Below, piece by piece: positions 7,056-13,786 of a stretch of DNA of 14,570 bases; the first letter of the stretch is position 1; each line of letters begins with the position of its first letter. Origin of the DNA: Deltaproteobacteria bacterium (GTDB taxonomy: Bacteria; Desulfobacterota; Desulfobacteria; Desulfobacterales; JAFDCJ01); NCBI GenBank assembly GCA_024277475.1, contig JAJRVC010000242.1:1-14570 (forward strand). Direction: 5' to 3'. The translations under genes were made by a program, and so were the position numbers. The notes beneath the pieces were generated by a model. The model was not told where the DNA came from. It was given only the letters and a program-made list of their open reading frames with translations, and did no database searches.

Positions 7056-7118
7056 TAACCACGAAATACACGAAACACACGAAATGGTTTACCGCAGAGA
7101 TCGCAAAGAGCGCTGAGA
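7056..7118. repeat. ACGAA / CGCAGAG dispersed repeat (copy 3)
   Basis: The segment reads TAACCACGAAATACACGAAA then CACACGAAATGG, followed by ACCGCAGAGATCGCAAAGAG and CGCTGAGAAA. It is made of short near-periodic words (ACACGAA; CGCAGAG/CGCAAAG). It separates the dxr-like stop from the ispD-like start inside what otherwise looks like one operon. Related shorter copies are at 4971-5000 and 5785-5812. Confidence 0.55.
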
Positions 7119-7174
7119 AAGTCACAATACAATTAATATAGATAAATTTCAGGAAAATTTGTAACCGTGAACGC

Positions 7175-8329
7175 CTACAAACAATCGTTGTTCCGCACCA
7201 GGGTTTTTGCGTATTCTTCAGCCCATTTTTCTGAATCAAGGATGGCATCAAGATCCGGATCGCTGATTATCTCGTGGGCATCCATAGTCTGCTGGATAAT
7301 TACCGCAATGTCCGTAAATTTGATTTTTTTATCCATAAACGCTTTGACTGCCGTGGTATCGGCGCCATGAAATACGGCTGGCATCGTGCCGCCTTTTTCA
7401 ATGACGTAATGGCCCATGCCAAGACAGGGGAATTTATCAAAAGGCGGCTTTTCAAAGGCCATTTTCTTTTCGAATAGATCAATGAAGGAACCTTTTGGAG
7501 AAACACCTCTATCCGGGTGGAACAGGGCATATTGGATGTATCTTTTCATGTCGGCTGTTCCAAACTCACAAATGATGCTTCCATCTTTAAATTCCACAAG
7601 GGAATGACAGAGATATTGTGGGTGGACGACAATACTGATTTTATCAGCCGGGACATCGAAAAGCCATCTTGCTTCAATGACTTCAAATGCCTTGTTGACA
7701 CAGGTTGCACTATCGACATTGATCTTCATGCCCATGTCCCAGGAGGGCCGATTGAGGATGTCTTGCATGGTAACATTTGATAATCGCTGTTCATCCATAC
7801 CGGCGATCGGCCCTTTGCCCATGGTGAGGATAAGTCGCTGTAATTCATTACGAGCACCGGATTTTAAAGATTGAAACAGAGCTGAGTGCTCAGAATCAAT
7901 GGGAATTATGGATACGTTATGTCTTTTTGCCAGCTGCATCACGATATTGCCGGCCAGGACCAATGTCTCTTTGTTGGCCAGACCGATTTTTTTTCCAAGT
8001 TTGATCGCCTCAAGGGTTGGTAAAAGCCCTGATTTTCCAACAAGTGAATTTATGACCATATCCACGCGATTGTCGGTGGCTGCCCTGACGATATTTTTTT
8101 CTCCGGCCAATACCTCGATATCAACTTTCTTTGACAGGATCTCTGCGTTTCTTTCATCGGAAACAACGACAAATTCCGGATTGAATTTTTTTATTTGGTC
8201 TTCTAATAGTTGGACGTTTTGATGGGCGACCAGAGAGGTAACATTGAACCGGTCCGGAAACCGTTCCACGATATCCAATGTCTGGGTGCCAATGGAACCG
8301 GTGGAACCTAATATTGCGATATTTTTCAA
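7175..8329 (-). CDS. dxr: Divergent 1-deoxy-D-xylulose 5-phosphate reductoisomerase (Dxr-like)
   Basis: The protein is 384 aa. It has the NADPH loop GSTGSIG (8-14), LANKETLV (K120), metal ligands D145 and E147 in PIDSEHSA and E216 in VNKAFEVIEARW, and phosphate contacts S207, N212 and K213. These align to E. coli Dxr with a constant offset of 15. Dxr converts DXP to methylerythritol phosphate. Several near-invariant residues differ: the SGGPF loop reads GKGPI (E. coli S186 becomes G171, G187 becomes K172), H209 becomes R194, HPQS becomes HPQY, and the C-terminal NAANE becomes HGADT. W212 and M214 are kept. The start is TTG at 8329, overlapping the antitoxin stop as TTGA. It is not in the usual frr-cdsA-dxr-rseP setting. 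It could be the only Dxr of the cell, an inhibitor-resistant copy, or a paralogue with another substrate. Confidence 0.85.
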   Translation of the reverse strand: MKNIAILGSTGSIGTQTLDIVERFPDRFNVTSLVAHQNVQLLEDQIKKFNPEFVVVSDERNAEILSKKVDIEVLAGEKNIVRAATDNRVDMVINSLVGKSGLLPTLEAIKLGKKIGLANKETLVLAGNIVMQLAKRHNVSIIPIDSEHSALFQSLKSGARNELQRLILTMGKGPIAGMDEQRLSNVTMQDILNRPSWDMGMKINVDSATCVNKAFEVIEARWLFDVPADKISIVVHPQYLCHSLVEFKDGSIICEFGTADMKRYIQYALFHPDRGVSPKGSFIDLFEKKMAFEKPPFDKFPCLGMGHYVIEKGGTMPAVFHGADTTAVKAFMDKKIKFTDIAVIIQQTMDAHEIISDPDLDAILDSEKWAEEYAKTLVRNNDCL

Positions 8330-8607
8330 TATAACTCTCTTTCTCTGCCAAAGGAAGTATCTCGAAGCTCCTCGAAATCGCCATCAGTAATTTGGATACC
8401 CTCTTTTTCCATAGCATTGCGAAATTCCATCAATGCACTCCAGAAGCCTTTTTTTTTAAGCACCAATAGCTCGTATTCACGAATGGATAATAACACTGCA
8501 ACCGGTTTACCGTGCCGGGTCAATTGAACATTGGGTCCATCTTCAACACTGTGGATAATAGCCGGAAGCTTGCCTTTTGCTTCAGCAATCGAAAATTGTT
8601 TTGCCAT
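8326..8607 (-). CDS. Phd/YefM-family antitoxin, without adjacent toxin
   Basis: The protein is 93 aa. The N-terminal DNA-binding and dimerisation domain is typical: MAKQFSIAEAKGKLPAIIHS, then VQLTRHGKPVAVLLSIREYE. The C-terminal tail (about 60-93, charged, ending FGRERELY) would normally wrap the toxin. Such antitoxins repress their own promoter and neutralise a Doc, RelE/YoeB or PIN-type toxin encoded just downstream. Here the next gene, overlapping by 4 bp, is the Dxr-like gene, and no toxin is found on either side. AGGAGG lies 8 bp before the ATG. It may be an orphan left after toxin loss, or a repressor now controlling the dxr-ispD genes (inference). Confidence 0.85.
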   Translation of the reverse strand: MAKQFSIAEAKGKLPAIIHSVEDGPNVQLTRHGKPVAVLLSIREYELLVLKKKGFWSALMEFRNAMEKEGIQITDGDFEELRDTSFGRERELY

Positions 8608-8653
8608 ATGGATGCCCTCCTAAACCGGGTAAACTGGAAATCCTATTACAAGC

Positions 8654-8668
8654 AACTAAATTGTAGTT
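8654..8668. promoter_or_regulatory. Small inverted repeat upstream of the antitoxin gene
   Basis: AACTA-AATTG-TAGTT has perfect 5-bp arms about 45 bp upstream of the antitoxin start. It could be an operator for the antitoxin's own repression. The arms are short, so chance is possible. A TATAAT (minus strand, 8740-8745) a little further upstream could be the -10 of this unit, but no good -35 is seen. Confidence 0.25.
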
Positions 8669-8757
8669 ATTCTTATGGACATAATCAAGTAATTCATAGC
8701 GTACCAAAAAAAATGATTGAATGCAAAATTTTCCTTGCAATTATAGACCTGTTAGTT

Positions 8758-8770
8758 GTATATACTTCTA
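8758..8770. promoter_or_regulatory. Candidate GntR operator, copy 1 (GTATATACTTCTA)
   Basis: The core GTATATAC is a perfect 8-bp palindrome, of the GT-N-TA-N-AC type known for HutC-subfamily GntR regulators. The 13-mer recurs with one change at 11301-11313. It lies in the divergent spacer between the antitoxin/dxr/ispD genes and gntR, and overlaps a possible gntR -35 (TTGTAT, 8756-8761, 17 bp before GACAAT). It is therefore placed to act on both directions. Confidence 0.5.
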
Positions 8771-8885
8771 AACCATTAGACAATTAACATTTTAAATATT
8801 ACTGCGGTCTATTTTCGCCTCTTGGGTGTCTAAATGACTGTCCCCATCACCCCGGCTGCCGGGAAGCGATAAAAGGGGGTTAGAA

Positions 8886-9671
8886 TTGTTGGAATTGAAA
8901 ATCGTTGACGCGTCAAATCCCATACCCAAATATCTTCAAATCAGCACCTGGCTCAAAGAGGTGATCCAGACCGGCCGCTATAAAGTCGGGGAGAGACTGC
9001 CATCAGAAGTTGAACTTTCCAAAATGTGCGGTGTCAACCGTAACACCCTGCGACAGGCCATCGCAGAATTAACTGCTGTGGGAATTTTGAGAAAAGAAAA
9101 AGGCACCGGAACTTTTGTCAGTGCTCCGGCTCCCTCAGAACTAAAACACAAACTTGAGCGGATTTCAAGCTTCAGGGATATGCTGGGACAAAGCGGCATA
9201 AAGGCGAAGACCGTCGTTATTGAGCGAGGTATTGAGAAGGCTGATGATTACGTGGCCAGGGCCCTGTTTCTAGGCGCCAACAAAAAAGTGATTGCAGTCC
9301 GGCGGATCAGAGCCGGAAACGGCATACCCTATATATATGAAGAAAGTTACCTGCCGGCGGATATGTTTGAGGGCTTCTTAAACTTTGATCTCACCGGTTC
9401 CATGTATGATATCATTTCCGAGCGCTTTAATGTTGTGCTTGCCAGGAGCAAACAGACCATCAGTGCCGTGAATTTAAATCGGAGGGTAGCCAAAATATTG
9501 GAAATTCCGGTAAATTCAGCTGCTATTTTCTCCGAATACGTTACATTTGACGATAAAAGCATACCCGTTGAACTTTTATACTCCTATTACCGGGGAGATA
9601 AATATAAGCTCGAAATAGAACTCGGACGGTATCATGCCAACCCGGACAGCGTCAGCATCACAGCGGGGTAA
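8886..9671 (+). CDS. GntR-family transcriptional regulator with UTRA domain (HutC subfamily)
   Basis: The protein is 261 aa. The N-terminal winged helix-turn-helix runs from about 14 to 78 (PKYLQISTWLKEVI, GERLPSEVELSKMCGVNR, NTLRQAIAELTAVG, GTGTFV). The UTRA ligand-binding domain (about 95-245) includes the conserved RIRAGNGIPYIYEESYLP segment. HutC/UTRA regulators are usually repressors released by a small phosphorylated or carboxylated metabolite. The start is TTG, with AAAGGGGG about 6-10 bp upstream; an adjacent TTG is the second codon. It is the first gene of the plus-strand cluster, 107 bp before the kinase and divergent from the antitoxin/dxr/ispD genes. Candidate operators lie at 8758-8770 and 11301-11313. 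Confidence 0.9.
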   Translation: MLELKIVDASNPIPKYLQISTWLKEVIQTGRYKVGERLPSEVELSKMCGVNRNTLRQAIAELTAVGILRKEKGTGTFVSAPAPSELKHKLERISSFRDMLGQSGIKAKTVVIERGIEKADDYVARALFLGANKKVIAVRRIRAGNGIPYIYEESYLPADMFEGFLNFDLTGSMYDIISERFNVVLARSKQTISAVNLNRRVAKILEIPVNSAAIFSEYVTFDDKSIPVELLYSYYRGDKYKLEIELGRYHANPDSVSITAG

Positions 9672-9778
9672 TGACCGGATTCGCGCCCAAAGGCACGTTG
9701 AAATACGCAGAATAAACGAATGCTGATCCACCGAAGTAACGGCGGACAAGAGCGATCTAAAAGGATTCCAGACAATTC

Positions 9779-10972
9779 ATGGATACGAGAAAGATGCGGC
9801 TGCTGCCCAAAATGAGCTCCACAAAGTCCTATGAGCTGTTGGCGATCGGCCATGAAATCGGCCGGGTTGCCGCCCGGTTGGCAGAGCTGTTGGAGAACAC
9901 ATTGTTGCGCCAACAGCTTGTTGAAATCGTGGAAGAATTGTATGATCTGGGCCCGGTGCTGGAGGTCTATAAAATTTTCGGCGGTTACATTAACCGCAGC
10001 TATGGGCTGGTAGTTCAAAGAGATGGAATTCGAAAAGACTATTTTTTGCGTGAGTATAAACGCGGCATTGCCGAACACGAAATCAGATTCGAACATGCGC
10101 TCATCAACCACTGTGCTGCCAGGGGGTTCACCATTGCCGCCCGGGTGATCGCCAACCGGCATGGGGCAACGTATATCAAGCCGGCCAACAGCAAAAGTTT
10201 TTTTGCCGTATACGAATTCCTTGAAGGTGAGGACAAATATACCTGGAACAATCCGGCTCTCAATGATGAGGAATTGGTCAGTGCATCGAAAATGCTTGCT
10301 GTTTTTCACACAGCCGCGACAGGCTTTGATCCTGGGAAATTCCAAAGGATAGAACCGCCGATTCGTGATTTGCTGCCCACTTTTAGCGCTGGATTTAAGG
10401 GGTATGCCCAAACAGACGATAACAGTAAATTTCACCGTTTTTTTTTGACTCACCTGAAAAATATCCTGAAATCGATTGATAATACCCGGGTTGCGGAAGC
10501 GGACATCTCGCGCATGCCGTTTTGTCCGATCCATTGTGATTTTCATCCAGGCAACCTTAAATATGAAAATAATCGTGTCGTTGGAATTTTTGACTTTGAC
10601 TGGTCGAAAATCGACCTGCGGCTGTTTGATGTATGCCTGGCGGTTGATTATTTCTGCAGCAGCTGGGATGAAAAAAAAGACGGCGACTTGCGCCTGGAAA
10701 AAACAGCAATTTTTCTGAACGCCTATCAGGATCAATTGCACCAAACGAACGGTATGAAACCTTTGAATTCGGTAGAAATCAAGAATCTGCCCGGCATGCT
10801 CACCGCCGCAAATTTATGCATCATCAACTGGATTGTATCCACGTTTTATGCCGATGATGATTTGAACGACTACGAATACCTGGCCTATCTCAAGCACTGT
10901 GTCAGGCTTATGTATTCTATTGAAAAGGACCGCAGCACTATTTCACAGATAGCTGCCGATCTGCTGTTGTAA
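9779..10972 (+). CDS. APH/homoserine-kinase-fold phosphotransferase
   Basis: The protein is 397 aa. From about residue 62 on it is an aminoglycoside phosphotransferase (APH)/choline kinase/ThrB2-fold kinase. The catalytic loop is HCDFHPGNLKY (H252, D254, N259), and the metal-binding segment GIFDFDWSKIDLRLFD (D272, D274) follows at normal spacing. FLREYKRG (89-96) probably corresponds to the ATP-binding Arg/Lys strand. An N-terminal helical extension of about 60 residues is not part of the fold. Substrates in this superfamily include homoserine, choline, methylthioribose, hydroxylysine and sugars; nothing here fixes which. It is likely cotranscribed with gntR. The start has only a weak, distant AAGGA, so an internal ATG (9794 or 9812) cannot be excluded. 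The stop codon TAA lies at the very edge of the inverted-repeat element that follows. Confidence 0.8.
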   Translation: MDTRKMRLLPKMSSTKSYELLAIGHEIGRVAARLAELLENTLLRQQLVEIVEELYDLGPVLEVYKIFGGYINRSYGLVVQRDGIRKDYFLREYKRGIAEHEIRFEHALINHCAARGFTIAARVIANRHGATYIKPANSKSFFAVYEFLEGEDKYTWNNPALNDEELVSASKMLAVFHTAATGFDPGKFQRIEPPIRDLLPTFSAGFKGYAQTDDNSKFHRFFLTHLKNILKSIDNTRVAEADISRMPFCPIHCDFHPGNLKYENNRVVGIFDFDWSKIDLRLFDVCLAVDYFCSSWDEKKDGDLRLEKTAIFLNAYQDQLHQTNGMKPLNSVEIKNLPGMLTAANLCIINWIVSTFYADDDLNDYEYLAYLKHCVRLMYSIEKDRSTISQIAADLLL

Positions 10973-11217
10973 CCGTTCACAGGTTCAAAGGTTCAGGGGT
11001 TCAAAGTTTCATTCTCGTCCCTGGACTGGATTTGGGATGCGTATTTACGAGAAAAGCGTCAGCTTCATAAGGCCTGGTCCAAAATTTGGAGCCAAATTAG
11101 CATTTTTAACAAGGACTTCGAGTCTTTAATCTCTTTTAGTGTCTCACTCCCCGCGGCTTGCCGCGGGGAGTGGCTTCATTGCCTTCTTTGTCTTAACCCT
11201 GAACCTGTGAACGGTTA
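10970..11217. mobile_element. MITE-like element, 248 bp, with 18-bp terminal inverted repeats
   Basis: The bases TAACCGTTCACAGGTTCA at 10970-10987 are the exact reverse complement of 11200-11217. Internal to the left arm are further AGGTTCA units. Both ends carry TA, as expected for the TA target duplication of IS630/Tc1-like elements, although TA may also be part of the repeat. There is no transposase inside; the interior holds a strong hairpin (11145-11172) and the near-palindrome TCCAAAATTTGGA. The left end overlaps the kinase stop codon. It might instead be a non-mobile structural repeat related to 388-573. Confidence 0.55.
11145..11172. terminator. Strong GC hairpin downstream of the kinase gene
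   Basis: CACTCCCCGCGGC and GCCGCGGGGAGTG form a perfect 13-bp stem separated by only TT, in practice probably a 4-base CTTG loop. It has no clear T-run on either side, so it would be a weak intrinsic terminator at best. It may instead stop RNA decay or be the structural core of the surrounding inverted-repeat element. Confidence 0.4.
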
Positions 11218-11279
11218 TTAGGCAAGATTACCGGCCGATAAACAACTGAAGCAGGAAAGCAAAAAAATATTTTTTACGG

Positions 11280-11307
11280 TTGCAATACGAAATATTTTCT
11301 GTATATA
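11280..11307 (+). promoter_or_regulatory. Candidate promoter of the transaldolase operon
   Basis: The -35 is TTGCAA (11280-11285) and the -10 is TATATA (11302-11307), with 16 bases between. It lies after an A/T-rich palindromic tract (AAAAAATATTTTTT). The leader to the start codon at 11375 is about 60 bases. The -10 is covered by the GTATATAC palindrome. Confidence 0.45.
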
Positions 11308-11313
11308 CATCTA
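11301..11313. promoter_or_regulatory. Candidate GntR operator, copy 2 (GTATATACATCTA)
   Basis: It has the same palindromic core as 8758-8765 and matches that copy at 12 of 13 positions. It sits on the predicted -10, the position expected for a repressor site. It suggests that the GntR regulator also controls the transaldolase, alanine dehydrogenase and aminotransferase genes. Confidence 0.5.
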
Positions 11314-11374
11314 TAGCAATAGCCTTATAAACAACCAAACATTAAAAACCATAAAATGGACGGGAGGAATGAAA

Positions 11375-12574
11375 ATGGAATCAAGGAACCTATTTGAGCG
11401 GTTGGTGGACGTCAGTCCGGGGATGGAAATCTGGTGGGATTCATCGCCGGTTATTTTTAACAACTGGTGCAAAAAGTTGCTGGAAAAAGCCGGCAGCCAG
11501 GACCGGGAAGAGCTCAGCCGGCAGTTTGCCCGGATGTATAATGAGAAAAATCCGATGGCGCAGCTTTTCAGGGGTGTTACCACCAATCCGCCCCTGTCGC
11601 TGCAGGCAATTCAGGACGATGTGCCCTACTGGCAAAATGTCGCCCGGGAATTGATAAAAGAAAATTCAGGCATTGATACGGAAGGCCTGTTTTGGCAGTT
11701 GTACAAGACGGTTGTCAAGCGCGGATCCGACATGTACCTGCCGCTTTTTGAAGCCAGCGGTTACAAAGAAGGCTACCTTTCCGGGCAGGTTGACCCCCGC
11801 AGTGTTTTCGATGGCGAGGCCATGATCCGGCAGGCCGAGGAACTGGCCACCATCAATCCCAATGTGATGATCAAGGTTCCCGGTTCCAAAGAAGGTTACG
11901 AGGTGATCGAATATCTGACGGCCAAGGGTATTGCTACCAATAATACGCTGACGTTTATTCTGCCCCAACTGGTGGATTGCGCCCAGAGCGTCAAACGAGG
12001 TCTTGAAAAAGCAAGAAAAAATGGTGTCGATCTGAGCAAATGGCGTTCGGTGATTACCCACATGGAATCCAGATTTGGTGATCTGGGCGGATTAAGGGAC
12101 TTTGCCAAAGAAAAGGCAATTGAGCTTAGCGATGCCGAGGTGCGGCTTGCGGAACTGGCGATATTCAAAAAGGCCTATAAATATCTGATCGACAATGAGC
12201 TGCCCAGCAAGATGCTGTCCTGTTCGCTGCGAATCGGTCCCACCGTTGATGGCCACAATCGTATCTGGCACTTAGAAGAGAAGAGCGGAGCATCCATCGT
12301 GGTAACATGCCCGCCGGGTTTTATCGATCAGGTGCTGTTTTTGGAGGATGTGCAACAGATTCAATTTGAAAAGGATCGAATTCTGGAAGACATCCCCAAA
12401 GATGTGATGGACAAACTGATGCAAGTTCCTTATTTTGAGCGCGCCTATTCAGAAGACGGCTACAGCCGCGATGAATACAACACCCATCCGGCACTGCAGC
12501 GGACGGCAGATCAGTTTTCAAAAGCAACAGGAGAAATGGTGAACTTTGCCCGTCAGTGCCTGGAGAAAAACTAA
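11375..12574 (+). CDS. Transaldolase-family protein with Gln at the catalytic Glu position
   Basis: The protein is 399 aa, numbered here from the chosen start. It carries the class I aldolase barrel motifs of transaldolases: IWWDSSP (D22, like TalB D17), FRGVTTNPPL, LSGQVDPR (136-143), the Schiff-base lysine in NVMIKVPGS (K167) and ATNNTLTFILPQL. In TalB the third motif is TEVDAR with the acid-base Glu96; here it is Gln138, as in fructose-6-phosphate aldolases (FSA), so aldolase rather than transferase activity is possible. The phosphate-contact Arg is probably R233 in HMESRFGD. It is longer than classical TalB (317 aa), with about 80 extra C-terminal residues. ATG 11375 is chosen because GGGAGG lies 7 bp upstream; the ATG at 11369 is too close to it. 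It is the first gene of the operon with ald and the aminotransferase. Confidence 0.82.
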   Translation: MESRNLFERLVDVSPGMEIWWDSSPVIFNNWCKKLLEKAGSQDREELSRQFARMYNEKNPMAQLFRGVTTNPPLSLQAIQDDVPYWQNVARELIKENSGIDTEGLFWQLYKTVVKRGSDMYLPLFEASGYKEGYLSGQVDPRSVFDGEAMIRQAEELATINPNVMIKVPGSKEGYEVIEYLTAKGIATNNTLTFILPQLVDCAQSVKRGLEKARKNGVDLSKWRSVITHMESRFGDLGGLRDFAKEKAIELSDAEVRLAELAIFKKAYKYLIDNELPSKMLSCSLRIGPTVDGHNRIWHLEEKSGASIVVTCPPGFIDQVLFLEDVQQIQFEKDRILEDIPKDVMDKLMQVPYFERAYSEDGYSRDEYNTHPALQRTADQFSKATGEMVNFARQCLEKN

Positions 12575-12648
12575 TCCGGACCCACGGCGGGTCCAGAATA
12601 CTTTGAAGGTTAAAATTCGAATCAACCTGTGATCACATGGAGGTGATT

Positions 12649-13764
12649 ATGCAAGTCGGTATATTAAAGGAAATAAAGACGAAAGAAAACCGGGTCGCCA
12701 TGACGCCGGCCGGCGTTGAGCAAATGGTAGCACATGGCCACTCAGTTTTCGTTGAAACAACCGCCGGTGAGGGATCCGGTTTTTCGGATAAAAAATATGA
12801 GAAGGCCGGAGCCGCAATCCTCGACACGCCAGGGGAAATCTATGAACAGTGCGAAATGGTCATGAAGGTCAAGGAACCGTTGCCGGTGGAATACCCCATG
12901 CTCCGCCAAGGGCAGATTGTGTTTACCTATTTTCATTTTGCGGCTGATGAAAAATTGACCCGGGCCGTTATGGATGCCGGATGTGTGGCAATCGCCTATG
13001 AAACGGTTGAAAAGCCGGATAGATCTCTTCCCCTGCTGACCCCCATGAGTGAAGTGGCCGGCAGAATGGCTATCCAGGAGGGTGCCAAGTATCTGGAGAA
13101 AACATATGGCGGTAAGGGGATCCTGCTTGGTGGTGTGCCGGGAGTGGCGCCGGGAACGGTATTGGTCCTCGGTGCCGGTGTCGTGGGGACCCATGCGGCC
13201 GTGGTGGCCTGTGGTATGGGTGCCAAGGTCTTCCTGCTCGATACCAATCTGCAACGCCTGCGGTATCTGAGCGAAGTTATGCCTAAAAACTGTTTTCTCC
13301 TCATGTCCAGCCCGGCAACAATCCGCAAGCTTCTCAGGGAATCCGATCTTGTGGTGGGAGCCGTCCTTATCCCCGGGGCGACAGCCCCCAGACTGGTTAC
13401 CCGGGACATGCTGAAATACATGAAGAAAGGCTCGGTTATCGTGGACGTGGCTATTGATCAGGGTGGCTGTATCGAAACCGCCAAGCCGACCACTCATGAC
13501 GATCCGATTTATGAAGTCGACGGCATCATCCATTATTGTGTGGCTAATATGCCCGGCGCGGTGTCCATGACCTCCACTGTTGCTTTGACCAATGCCACCT
13601 TACCCTACGCGCTGGAACTCGCCGATAAAGGGTATAGAAAGGCGGCCCGGGAAAATCCGGAAATAGCCAGCGGTATCAATATTATAGATGGTAAGGTTAC
13701 CTACGCCGGTGTGGCGGATGCATTTTCGCTGGAGAATACATCTTTAGAATCAGTGATTAACTAA
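12649..13764 (+). CDS. ald: Alanine dehydrogenase
   Basis: The protein is 371 aa, exactly the usual length for NAD-dependent L-alanine dehydrogenase. Pyruvate/alanine-binding and catalytic residues are in place: R15 in KTKENRVAMTP, the lysine of VMKVKEP (K75), H96 in FTYFHFAADE and D270 in VDVAIDQGG. The NAD-binding loop is VLVLGAGVVG (171-180). The enzyme interconverts L-alanine and pyruvate plus ammonia, and in anaerobes often regenerates pyruvate from alanine formed by a transaminase. The start is the ATG preceded by GGAGGTGATT; the upstream in-frame ATG at 12637 contains that ribosome-binding site. It lies 74 bp after the transaldolase gene and 22 bp before the aminotransferase, so an alanine/pyruvate amino shuttle with the latter is plausible (inference). 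Confidence 0.95.
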   Translation: MQVGILKEIKTKENRVAMTPAGVEQMVAHGHSVFVETTAGEGSGFSDKKYEKAGAAILDTPGEIYEQCEMVMKVKEPLPVEYPMLRQGQIVFTYFHFAADEKLTRAVMDAGCVAIAYETVEKPDRSLPLLTPMSEVAGRMAIQEGAKYLEKTYGGKGILLGGVPGVAPGTVLVLGAGVVGTHAAVVACGMGAKVFLLDTNLQRLRYLSEVMPKNCFLLMSSPATIRKLLRESDLVVGAVLIPGATAPRLVTRDMLKYMKKGSVIVDVAIDQGGCIETAKPTTHDDPIYEVDGIIHYCVANMPGAVSMTSTVALTNATLPYALELADKGYRKAARENPEIASGINIIDGKVTYAGVADAFSLENTSLESVIN

Positions 13765-13786
13765 ATACCTTGAATAGGAGATAAGA

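Noticed and set aside
9632..10744. A 370-codon open frame on the minus strand opposite the kinase
   Set aside because: It is antisense to a kinase with intact catalytic motifs, and its translation shows no recognisable domain; it is a shadow of codon bias.
12742..13533. A 263-codon minus-strand open frame opposite alanine dehydrogenase
   Set aside because: It is antisense to a full-length Ald with all catalytic residues, and its His/Gly-rich translation is typical of a reverse-frame shadow.
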